From positions 1-9,498 of the forward strand of contig JAKEEV010000980.1 of NCBI GenBank assembly GCA_022616395.1: a DNA stretch of 9,498 bases, in the 5' to 3' direction. Shown in pieces: positions 1 to 6,153 of the stretch. The notes beneath the pieces were generated by a model. The model ran no database searches and was not told the origin of the DNA. It saw only the letters and a program-made list of their open reading frames with translations. Position numbers and translations under genes: made by a program. Each line of letters starts with the position of its first letter. Positions within the stretch are counted from its first letter, which is position 1. Source of the DNA: Planctomycetia bacterium (GTDB lineage Bacteria; Planctomycetota; Planctomycetia; Gemmatales; Gemmataceae).

Positions 1-63
1 CCCGGTTTTCTTCTTGCTCTCTTTCGCCCATGTTTTGTGGGGTTTGGTGCGTTTTGGAGAGGG

Positions 64-128
64 GCCAGGTGGCCTTTATCGCGACCAAACGCTGGAATTC
101 ATGGGGTTTAGAAAGGCCACCCCCTGGC
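64..128. repeat. 10-bp inverted repeat with extended arms
   Basis: GGTGGCCTTT at 68-77 is the exact reverse complement of AAAGGCCACC at 112-121. GCCA at 64-67 also pairs with TGGC at 125-128 across a 3-base CCC bulge. The 34-base loop has no further strong structure. There is no T-run next to either arm, so a classical intrinsic terminator is not supported. It may be one of the dispersed palindromes seen elsewhere in this window. Confidence 0.5.
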
Positions 129-333
129 GGTAATGCCTCACGCTTGTCTGGCGCTTGGTGGGGGTTTGCCGGCGCGCAGGAAGGTCGCTCCGGTGTGCCG
201 GTTCCTTCTACCCCCATTCTGCCCTATAATATACAAAAGTCAACTACCCAATCGGATTTTGCCGAACCCGCAGCCAGAACTCAACCGTGGAAACCAATCC
301 CTGCGATTGCGTAGCAGAGGTCAGTAATCCCGG

Positions 334-375
334 ACTTCTGTCTTCTGATCACTGTTCACTGACTACTGATTACTG
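334..375. repeat. Degenerate heptamer tandem repeat (NNNNCTG)
   Basis: Six consecutive in-phase heptamers all end in CTG: ACTTCTG, TCTTCTG, ATCACTG, TTCACTG, ACTACTG, ATTACTG. The last unit also takes part in an 8-bp inverted repeat: CAGTAATC at 322-329 is the reverse complement of GATTACTG at 368-375, so the array can fold back on the sequence to its left. The array lies between a hairpin and the non-coding stretch downstream of vgrG. It resembles short tandemly repeated repetitive sequences in spacers of other bacteria; function unknown. Confidence 0.6.
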
Positions 376-380
376 CGGAT

Positions 381-420
381 GGTGGGCCTTCAGTTCGCGA
401 AGCGCGAACTTCGACCCACC
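381..420 (-). terminator. Hairpin downstream of vgrG, possible terminator
   Basis: An 8-bp perfect stem, AGTTCGCG (392-399) with CGCGAACT (403-410), has a 3-base AAG loop. Beyond a small asymmetric internal loop it is extended by GGTGGG (381-386) with CCCACC (415-420). It starts about 20 bases past the vgrG stop, a natural place for a transcription end. No U-tract follows on the minus strand, so it is either a factor-assisted terminator or 3'-end protector, or a dispersed palindrome that happens to sit here. Confidence 0.45.
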
Positions 421-440
421 CTACGGGACTACGGGACGTC

Positions 441-2600
441 TCAGTTGATCTGTACCAGACCGCCCTTGACAGTGGTCATGCCGCTCCCCTCGACCTGCAC
501 GATCGCGCCTCCGACTTTCGCCTGCGCGTCGGCCGCGATCTCGACCGTGGTGCCCTGATTCTTCACCTGCGTGCCTTTCACCGTCACGCCGGCCTGAGCC
601 ACTTCCACGTTGTTGCCGCCCACCTTCAGCGTGATCTTCGACGCATCGATCACCACTCCGCTTGAATCAATCACGATCTTGTTCGATCCAACCTTCAGCG
701 TGATTGATGTGCCCGCTTCAAACACCATCTCCCCCGCGGTCGCCTTCGACGCGATGTTCCCCTGAGCCACCGTCAGTTCGTCATTGCCGGTATCGACATT
801 CACGACGCGGTTGCCCTTGCTCACCGCGAGCGTGTCGTTCCCCTTGCTGACTGTGATCGAGCGGTTCCCCTCTTGCACCGTGACTGTGTAATCCGCCTTC
901 ACTGTTATCGTGCGTTTCCCCTCGGTGACCGTCAGCGCATCGTTCCCCTTGCTCACGGTGCGTTCGCGGTCGCCTTTCTCAATCGTGATCTTCTCGTAAC
1001 CTTCTTTCACCGTCAGCGTGCGATTGTTCTTGATCTCGATGAACTGGTCGTGCCCGACTTTCAGGTCGTCATCGTTCTCCACGACGCGGTGAAAATCCTT
1101 CTGGGCGTGGAAGTAGATGTCTTCCTTTCCCTTCTTGTCCTCGAATCGCAGTTCGTTGAAGTCCTGCTCGCCTCCCTCTTTCGTGGAGCGAGTCTTCAAC
1201 CCGCTCTGAGTCATGTTGGTGGGCAGCGCGTAGGGCGGCATTTGTTCGGCGTTGTACACACGACCTGTAATCAGCGGGCGGTCCGGGTCGCCTTCGAGAA
1301 ACTCGACCACGACTTCTTGCCCAATGCGCGGAGTGAAGATCATGCCCCACTGTTTGCCGGCCCACATCTCGGAGACGCGAATCCAGCACGAGCTGTTCTC
1401 GTTCTTGGTGCCGACGCGATCCCAGAAGAACTGCACCTTCACACGGCCGTATTCATCGGTGTGAATCTCCTCTCCGCTGGGTCCGACCACAACCGCGGTC
1501 TGCGCGCCGGCCACATTTGGGCGCGGAGTGACTCGCGCTGGACGAAACGGAACCGCCGAAGGAGCGACTCGGAAGTTGTTGCTGTAACTGGCCGATGCAC
1601 CAGCAGCGCCCGCGATCCAACTTTCGCGCGCGGAGTGTTCCACTTCAAACAGAACGTAAGCGCCGTTGTCGAACGGATGGTTCTCCAGAGTGAACTTGCC
1701 TCCGGGCGTGAACGAGGAACATCCGCTGGTGCCCACTGCGGTGTCGTAATCGACCTCGACCTCTTCCATGCGAGATTTCGCCAGCGATTGTCCGTCGGCG
1801 GCAATCGGGTAACCGCCGGGATAGTCGAAGAGGTCGAATTTTGAGATGGCCGGCAGAGAAACCGTCGTCTGCGTGTTCTTCAGGAGGTTGGTGGAGGGCG
1901 TCTTGAAGTTGTAATCGGTGTGCGTGAGCTTGCCGGAGCGAAACTCGAACGCGCGATCCCAACTGGAAACAGCTTCGGCACGCGGTTCGTCCGGTCGGTA
2001 CTCGACGGAACTGTGTGGCGCGCAATCGAAGTACGCGGAGGCCGCATCGGCCAGCACCAGCGTGTGTTTGTCGTCGGCGAACTCGAAGAAGTAGAAGATG
2101 CCGTACTCTTCCATGAGCCGCGAGACGAACGCGAAGGCGGTCTCGCGGTATTGCACGCAGTATTCGCGCGTGGCGTACGTCCCGTTAAGACTCAACCGGT
2201 AGTCGGTGAGTCCGAAGCGGTCAAAGGTATCGGTGATGATGGCGTCGATGGACAGATTCTGGAAGATTCGGCAATCTGTGGTGCGCGTGAGGAACCACAA
2301 CCACGGCACGACTTCAACCTGATAGCTACGGCGGCCGTAGTCGAGTTGCGGGCCGGCGACGAGCTTGCGAACGAAGCCGTGGAACTGTCGCGGAGAGTCT
2401 TCGGGAAGATTCACAGTCCAACTGACGGCGTTACCCACCAGATCGGCTGCCGCGACGCTGGTGTTTTCGGAGACGAGATCGAGCGTGAACTCGAACGGAG
2501 CCGAGAGTCGTTCTCGTCCGCGAAAGCCGGTGCAGACGAACGCATCCGCACCGAGCGGGCTGGAGAAGGTAATCTGTCGGCGATTCTGGGTCAGCGGCAT
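441..2600 (-). CDS. vgrG: Type VI secretion tip protein VgrG (TssI)
   Basis: The 719-residue protein is a VgrG, the trimeric spike that caps the Hcp tube of a type VI secretion system and resembles the phage T4 gp27/gp5 complex. Residues 1-350 match the gp27-like part (opening with ITFSSPLGADAF; YGIFYFFEF at 166-174). Residues 368-475 form the gp5-like OB-fold, with the family signatures DEYGRVKVQFFWDR (382-395), WIRVSEMWAGKQWG (406-419), IGQEVVVEFLEGDPDRPLI (426-444) and GRVYN. Residues 526-614 are a run of about ten 9-residue repeats (N-x-x-L-T-V-x-x-G) for the beta-helical needle, followed by more short beta repeats to the end at 719. No extra C-terminal enzyme domain is present, so this is a structural rather than an 'evolved' VgrG. 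The ATG at 2600 lacks a clear Shine-Dalgarno sequence; a hairpin lies where it would be. It follows hcp on the same strand. The family call is very secure. Confidence 0.96.
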   Translation of the reverse strand: MPLTQNRRQITFSSPLGADAFVCTGFRGRERLSAPFEFTLDLVSENTSVAAADLVGNAVSWTVNLPEDSPRQFHGFVRKLVAGPQLDYGRRSYQVEVVPWLWFLTRTTDCRIFQNLSIDAIITDTFDRFGLTDYRLSLNGTYATREYCVQYRETAFAFVSRLMEEYGIFYFFEFADDKHTLVLADAASAYFDCAPHSSVEYRPDEPRAEAVSSWDRAFEFRSGKLTHTDYNFKTPSTNLLKNTQTTVSLPAISKFDLFDYPGGYPIAADGQSLAKSRMEEVEVDYDTAVGTSGCSSFTPGGKFTLENHPFDNGAYVLFEVEHSARESWIAGAAGASASYSNNFRVAPSAVPFRPARVTPRPNVAGAQTAVVVGPSGEEIHTDEYGRVKVQFFWDRVGTKNENSSCWIRVSEMWAGKQWGMIFTPRIGQEVVVEFLEGDPDRPLITGRVYNAEQMPPYALPTNMTQSGLKTRSTKEGGEQDFNELRFEDKKGKEDIYFHAQKDFHRVVENDDDLKVGHDQFIEIKNNRTLTVKEGYEKITIEKGDRERTVSKGNDALTVTEGKRTITVKADYTVTVQEGNRSITVSKGNDTLAVSKGNRVVNVDTGNDELTVAQGNIASKATAGEMVFEAGTSITLKVGSNKIVIDSSGVVIDASKITLKVGGNNVEVAQAGVTVKGTQVKNQGTTVEIAADAQAKVGGAIVQVEGSGMTTVKGGLVQIN
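759..1025 (-). repeat. VgrG beta-helix repeat segment
   Basis: This part of vgrG encodes residues 526-614 as consecutive nonapeptides, with one 8-residue unit, such as NRTLTVKEG, YEKITIEKG, NDALTVTEG, NRSITVSKG, NDTLAVSKG and NDELTVAQG. At the DNA level this is a degenerate 27-bp period, visible in the recurring GTTCCCCTTGCT-type blocks. In the trimer such repeats wind into the intertwined beta-helix needle. The repeat number can set needle length, and near-identical units are candidates for slippage. Confidence 0.85.
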
Positions 2601-2608
2601 GGATAATT

Positions 2609-2628
2609 CACGGGGCTTCCGCCCTGTG
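2609..2628 (-). promoter_or_regulatory. Hairpin in the vgrG leader next to the start codon
   Basis: On the minus strand CACAGGGC, GGAA and GCCCCGTG form a stem-loop with 7 of 8 pairs and a GNRA-type GGAA tetraloop. Its base ends 8 nt before the vgrG ATG. It covers the place where a Shine-Dalgarno would lie, and none is otherwise apparent. It could limit vgrG translation relative to hcp, stabilise the processed mRNA end, or simply be a short dispersed palindrome. Confidence 0.4.
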
Positions 2629-2650
2629 CTAAGTCGTGTGAATACGGAAA

Positions 2651-2687
2651 GAGCGGGGGCCGGCCGCGCCGCAGCCCGCCTCCGCTC
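2651..2687 (-). terminator. GC-rich hairpin between hcp and vgrG, possible attenuator
   Basis: GAGCGGGGGC (2651-2660) pairs with GCCTCCGCTC (2678-2687) over 10 positions with one mismatch (G/T), around a 17-base GC-rich loop. On the minus strand the stem lies about 40 nt after the hcp stop and is followed by TTTCC, a poor U-tract. Partial termination here would give more Hcp, which stacks in many copies, than VgrG, needed as one trimer per tube. The structure is seen; the role is inferred. Confidence 0.35.
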
Positions 2688-2728
2688 CCGTTAATGGTTC
2701 AAACAGTTCACTCGACACTTCAACTGCA

Positions 2729-3211
2729 TCAGGCGGTCACGGCTTCCGACAGGTCGTAGGAGACACGCGGGCTGGAAGTCACCGAGTTGTCCGCTCCGTA
2801 TTCGTTGAAGACGTATTCGATCTTGGTGAAGTTGATCGAGATACTCTCGCTCGGCCGGTCGCCTCCGCTGGACACCGAGTAACCGCTGATCATGCAGTTC
2901 TCCAACTTGTACTCGGCGTACATCCGCAGTTGGCCGGCGTCGGTCGAGCAGAAGTGGATGGTGCAAAGAACACCCTTGCCCTTGAGAGCTTCCTGAAGCC
3001 ACGAAAACGACGACTTGTCCATCTCCTTGCTGACCACGATCTCGCTGATCGAGGGGGCCGAAGATTCGCGGTTGGCCGACTTGCCGACCGGAGAGCCAAT
3101 CCCACGCCCCACGCCCCACTGGAAGCTGTTCACTTCCACCCAGTCCTTGTGTCCCTTCTCGGTCACGTTGCCCTTGATCGCCCCGGCATTGTACTGAACG
3201 TAAATCGGCAT
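2729..3211 (-). CDS. hcp: Type VI secretion tube protein Hcp
   Basis: The 160-residue protein is an Hcp, whose hexameric rings stack into the expelled inner tube of the type VI secretion machine and can carry effectors in the lumen. Length and sequence fit the family: the N-terminal IKGNVTEKGHKDWVEVNSFQ (12-31) followed by WGVGR, an acidic SEIVVSKEMD stretch (56-65), and the C-terminal SSGGDRPSESISINFTKIEY (114-133). The ATG at 3211 is preferred because AGGAG lies 7 nt upstream and the protein then starts MPIYVQY, as family members do. An in-frame GTG at 3241 would add ten residues without such support. It is the first gene of an hcp-vgrG pair and diverges from the TPR gene. Nothing suggests a fused effector domain. 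Confidence 0.95.
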   Translation of the reverse strand: MPIYVQYNAGAIKGNVTEKGHKDWVEVNSFQWGVGRGIGSPVGKSANRESSAPSISEIVVSKEMDKSSFSWLQEALKGKGVLCTIHFCSTDAGQLRMYAEYKLENCMISGYSVSSGGDRPSESISINFTKIEYVFNEYGADNSVTSSPRVSYDLSEAVTA

Positions 3212-3218
3212 CGCACTT

Positions 3219-3223
3219 CTCCT
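3219..3223 (-). promoter_or_regulatory. Ribosome binding site of hcp
   Basis: AGGAG on the minus strand, 7 nt before the ATG at 3211. It decides the start in favour of the 160-residue form over the upstream GTG at 3241. Confidence 0.75.
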
Positions 3224-3228
3224 GTTAT

Positions 3229-3244
3229 GGGGTGAACTCACCCC
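3229..3244. promoter_or_regulatory. 16-bp palindrome in the hcp leader
   Basis: GGGGTGA and TCACCCC form a perfect 7-bp dyad separated by two bases, 18 to 33 nt upstream of the hcp ATG. The symmetry and size suit a dimeric repressor operator or a short leader hairpin, although a 2-base loop cannot close without melting the inner pairs. No convincing -35/-10 pair could be placed for hcp, so the link to a promoter is open. Confidence 0.35.
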
Positions 3245-3441
3245 GGACTTGGAACTCGCTTTCTTCGGGCCTACTCGCGACCCGCATCTTGGATGCCTAG
3301 ATTACGACCGCAGGGAGCCGATCCTATCACGCATTTTTTCTTCCGCGCCGAAAAAGCTCGAACCAGGGTCGGGCACGCTCAAGAATGGCATGTCAATTCG
3401 CTTGGAGTGCCAAGGCCGACAGGGCACCTTTGGATCAGATC

Positions 3442-3575
3442 TTTCAAAGTAGTAGGCACACGCCGTGTGCCGTTGTTTTCAAGACCACCACAAGCAGAAG
3501 AACGGCACACGGCGGTGCCGTTGCCTTTCAAGAATCAAAGACAACGGCACACGGCGTGTGCCTACTACTTTGAAA
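3442..3575. repeat. 134-bp inverted-repeat element with perfect 35-bp arms
   Basis: The left arm 3442-3476 (starting TTTCAAAGTAGTAGGCACAC) is the exact reverse complement of 3541-3575 (ending CTACTACTTTGAAA). Each arm contains a smaller near-perfect palindrome, GGCACACG-C-CGTGTGCC. The 64-bp centre holds a third, partial copy: AACGGCAC (3501-3508) pairs with GTGCCGTT (3515-3522), and ACGGCACACGGC recurs at 3502-3513 and 3544-3555. The layout resembles paired REP-type elements (BIMEs) or a small MITE. No target duplication is evident at its edges, and there is no coding capacity. Confidence 0.8.
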
Positions 3576-3592
3576 CCCGGAGCCAGTTGACC

Positions 3593-3622
3593 TTGACTCG
3601 CTTCGTGGGTGGCGGTTCTACT
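3593..3622 (+). promoter_or_regulatory. Candidate promoter of the TPR gene
   Basis: TTGACT (3593-3598), preceded directly by a second TTGACC (3587-3592), is followed 18 bases later by TCTACT (3617-3622, 4 of 6 matches to TATAAT). It lies 41 nt before the ATG at 3664, just outside the inverted-repeat element. The sigma-70 style match is moderate, and planctomycete consensus elements are poorly defined. Confidence 0.35.
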
Positions 3623-3663
3623 CTCGATTCGGTTGATCGCGTTCACTTAATCGGGATACGCAC

Positions 3664-6012
3664 ATGGCCACGGATACGGCCGCTGTTCCCTCTGCGATTA
3701 CATCCTCGCCAAACGACCCGACCCGCCAGTTCTGGCAGGTGCCACTCTTGTTGCTCGGCTTGGGAGCGTTTGTCTGCGTGTGGCAGGGCTGGTTACCGAT
3801 TGGACGCGCTGACCCAGCGACGGTGTTCACCCGCGACATCACAGCGCTGAAGGTCAGTTACGAGAAACTCACGCCCGACCCGATTGACCTCAAGACGCAA
3901 CTCGGCAAGGTCGCGGCCGGAGTCGATGCCTATCCCGATCAGGCACCGATGGCGCGCTTCCATCTGGGAAGCGGATACGTGCGGCTCGCCGAAATCACCG
4001 CACTCCCCGAAGAAGCCCGCGGATACTGGACGCTCGCCCGCCAGCACTTCGACCTGATCAAAGCCAACCAACTGCGCGACCCCGCCGACCAGCCGAAGTT
4101 GGCGTTCCGCTTTGCCAAGGCGCGCGCTGCGGTCGGATTGCCGGAGAACACACCGACCGCCGACATCGCTCTGCACATCACGATCCTTTCTTCCGTGCAA
4201 CCGGGCGATGACGGCGGCGAGACGCAACGACTGATTGCGGACCTCGCGCTGAGACTCACCCCGCCCGATGTGGCCCGCGCAAAGGCGGCGCTGGCTCAGT
4301 ATCTGACGGCCAGCGGAATCTCAACGCCCTCGGCATCGCTGGCTCGTGCCAAACTTCAACTTGGCGAACTTCACTGGCACTCGCGTGAATACGAACTGGC
4401 CCGCAAGTGGCTCTCGCAAATCGGAACCGATGCTCCCCCCGACGTGCAAGCCCCCGCGAAAGCCTTGCTGGGCACCGTCTACATGGCCGAGGGGAACTGG
4501 GACGATGCCGCGAAGGCGTGGGAGTTCCTGCGTTCAGCCAACAACATCCCTCCGCAATTGCGACTGATCGCGGCTTACCAACTGGGCGTGTGCAAGCTCA
4601 ACACACGCGATCCCGAAGGCGCTGCCAGCCTGCTCGCGGAGGCCACGAAGGGCGAAGGAGCTGAAGCGGTCGCGGCCGCGATCCGGCTGGCCGATCTTCA
4701 CTTGCGAAGTCCAGACCCGGCTCGACATAAGGCAGCCGTTACTCTGCTTGCAACGAGCGTCAAGGGCGTTTCCAGTCCGGCCGCGTTCGATAACCCGCTC
4801 GTGGGGGTCAACGAGGTACAAGCCACCTTCGAGCTGGCCATCACGGTACTCCTCACTGATGGCGCGTATGAACCGGCTCTGAAGGTCGCCGAGGCTTACA
4901 CCGCCGTGTCGTTGGCCGGACGCGAGCGCGAGAAGAAAGGCGAGGTACTGGCCGCGTGGGGAGCATCACTGGAACGACTGAAAACAGGAGATCCGAAACC
5001 GAAGTTCAAGGCCGCGGGCGACGAGTTCGCGGCTCTGGCCGCGTTCCAGCCGAAGACAGACGGCAAGCTCGACATGCTTCGCCGAGCTGCTTCCCTCTAT
5101 CGGCAAGCGCACGAGCCGAACTTGGCGGTCGCGGTGCTGGAAGACGCAGTGGCGCTGCCGGGCATTCCCGAAGTAATGGTCGGGCCGCTGTTCGCGGAGT
5201 TCGCTGATGCTCTGTTAGCGGCGGGACGAAACAAGGACGTGTGGAAAGCGCTCAACAAGGCGATGGCGGCGATCGGACCGATGTCCACCGCGACCCGCTA
5301 CCGACTCGCGCGCCTGTTCGTTGATACGAGACACCCCGATTTAATGCCGATTGGCCGAGCGCTCTTCGAGCAGATCGCCAAACAGCAAAACGTCAGCCCC
5401 GCGGAACGCGAGTTCCACGAACGCGCTCTCACCGAGCTGGCGAACGACCTTATCCGGCGGGGGAACTTTGTCGATGCCGAAGCACGGTTACGAACGCAAC
5501 TGAGCCTCTACCCCAACGAGCCGGAAGCTGGACTCGCTCGGCTCCTTCTGGGGGTGTGTCTGCTTCAGCGCGCTGCTGCCAGCGGAATAACTCCGCTTGA
5601 CGCAACGAAGATGCGCACCGAGGCGGTCACGCTCTTCAAACAGATTGTGGCCGAGTCGGATGCGGCAGAAAAACGCAAGGGGAAGCTCACCGAACGAGAG
5701 GCGTGGTTGCGCCTTCAGGCGGCGCTGCGCGTGCTCCAGACATATCAGCAGATGAAGAAGCCACACGATCTGTTGACCGAAGCGGTGCCGATGCTGGATC
5801 GGTACAAGGGCACAGTCGAGGAGTTGATTATCCTCAGCCTGATGTACCACGCGTTCAAGCAGATGAACGAGCCGGGCAAGGCGCTCGACCTCCGCGACCG
5901 GATGAAAGAGGTGTTCGACAAACTTCCGCCGACGGCGTTCTCACCCACCGCGACCGGCGAATACAGCCGCGACTACTGGCTGAAGGTGTGGTTTGCGCCA
6001 GCACCGAAGTAG
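3664..6012 (+). CDS. Membrane-anchored tetratricopeptide-repeat protein
   Basis: A 782-residue protein of unknown specific role. A hydrophobic segment at about 24-46 (FWQVPLLLLGLGAFVCVW then QGWLPI) follows a short polar N-terminus and should act as a membrane anchor. The rest is a long alpha-helical, Ala/Leu-rich solenoid with TPR-like helix pairs, for example ALLGTVYMAEGNWDDAAKAW (267-286), AYQLGVCKLNTRDPEGAASL (304-323) and LTELANDLIRRGNFVDAEAR (589-608), with family positions such as G-x-Y/W, A-x-x-x-A and P at repeat ends. Such solenoids are scaffolds for protein binding. No enzyme motif was found. The ATG at 3664 has only a weak GGGA upstream, but the hydrophobic segment directly after it supports this start. 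It stands alone, divergent from hcp and convergent with the kinase, so context does not tell its partner; a tie to type VI secretion is not supported beyond proximity. Confidence 0.85.
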   Translation: MATDTAAVPSAITSSPNDPTRQFWQVPLLLLGLGAFVCVWQGWLPIGRADPATVFTRDITALKVSYEKLTPDPIDLKTQLGKVAAGVDAYPDQAPMARFHLGSGYVRLAEITALPEEARGYWTLARQHFDLIKANQLRDPADQPKLAFRFAKARAAVGLPENTPTADIALHITILSSVQPGDDGGETQRLIADLALRLTPPDVARAKAALAQYLTASGISTPSASLARAKLQLGELHWHSREYELARKWLSQIGTDAPPDVQAPAKALLGTVYMAEGNWDDAAKAWEFLRSANNIPPQLRLIAAYQLGVCKLNTRDPEGAASLLAEATKGEGAEAVAAAIRLADLHLRSPDPARHKAAVTLLATSVKGVSSPAAFDNPLVGVNEVQATFELAITVLLTDGAYEPALKVAEAYTAVSLAGREREKKGEVLAAWGASLERLKTGDPKPKFKAAGDEFAALAAFQPKTDGKLDMLRRAASLYRQAHEPNLAVAVLEDAVALPGIPEVMVGPLFAEFADALLAAGRNKDVWKALNKAMAAIGPMSTATRYRLARLFVDTRHPDLMPIGRALFEQIAKQQNVSPAEREFHERALTELANDLIRRGNFVDAEARLRTQLSLYPNEPEAGLARLLLGVCLLQRAAASGITPLDATKMRTEAVTLFKQIVAESDAAEKRKGKLTEREAWLRLQAALRVLQTYQQMKKPHDLLTEAVPMLDRYKGTVEELIILSLMYHAFKQMNEPGKALDLRDRMKEVFDKLPPTAFSPTATGEYSRDYWLKVWFAPAPK

Positions 6013-6153
6013 TGCTCGCTTCGCTCGCGAGTGTGAGTGCGAGTGTGAGTGCGAGAAAAGACAGGAAGAAGTGAAAAGGCAGAAGACCAGAAGCGCTCTG
6101 GCCTCCGGTCTTCTGCCTTTTCACTCACACCCACACTCACACTCGCACTACTT
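6007..6153. terminator. Nested inverted repeats between convergent genes (bidirectional terminator candidate)
   Basis: Three nested arm pairs fill the gap: AAGTAGTGC (6007-6015) with GCACTACTT (6145-6153), AGTGCGAGTGTGAGTG (6036-6051) with its exact complement at 6134-6149, and GTGAAAAGGCAGAAGACC (6071-6088) with its exact complement at 6107-6124. The 18-bp inner stem has an 18-base loop and an AAAA/TTTT stretch inside the arms, so transcripts from either side form a strong hairpin with some U-rich character. The outermost arms include the TAG stop of the TPR gene and most of the TAA stop of the kinase gene. The convergent location makes bidirectional termination likely. Confidence 0.7.
6029..6055 (+). 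repeat. 12-bp tandem repeat, 2.25 copies
   Basis: GAGTGTGAGTGC occurs at 6029-6040 and again at 6041-6052, followed by GAG. Its complement-like counterpart, a run of CACTCACAC units, lies at 6122-6149. The array forms part of the outer arm of the convergent inverted repeat. Confidence 0.75.

Larger units (their letters stand above)
1..440. other. Non-coding region downstream of vgrG
   Basis: I see no credible gene here. The open frames at 30-314 and 133-327 have no family resemblance, no convincing ribosome binding site, and composition typical of chance translation. The region holds an inverted repeat at 64-128, an AT-rich patch with TATAAT at 225-230, a degenerate heptamer array at 334-375 and a hairpin at 381-420, each listed separately or under rejected items. 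Whatever gene lies left of the window is not visible. Confidence 0.6.
3212..3663. other. Divergent spacer between hcp and the TPR gene
   Basis: No gene is supported here; the open frames crossing it (for example 3293-3850 plus) overlap the TPR gene and the inverted repeat and look accidental. The left part (3212-3441) must hold the hcp promoter, but no clear consensus was found. The right part holds the large inverted-repeat element (3442-3575) and a candidate promoter for the TPR gene (3593-3622). Confidence 0.6.

Noticed and set aside
225..230. TATAAT hexamer as a plus-strand promoter
   Set aside because: A perfect -10, but no acceptable -35 at 16-18 bp and no gene downstream on that strand; the nearby minus-strand TTGACT is only 9 bp from the next TA-rich hexamer.
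30..314. 94-residue plus-strand open frame at the left edge
   Set aside because: No ribosome binding site, atypical composition, and it crosses an inverted repeat.
873..1844. 323-residue open frame on the plus strand opposite vgrG
   Set aside because: Fully antisense to a secure VgrG; the frame is open because of GC-rich codon bias and shows no family motif.
1920..2606. 228-residue plus-strand open frame opposite the start of vgrG
   Set aside because: Antisense shadow; low-complexity charged sequence with no recognisable domain.
3442..3575. Complete insertion sequence
   Set aside because: Only 134 bp, no transposase frame and no flanking target duplication; kept as a repeat element only.
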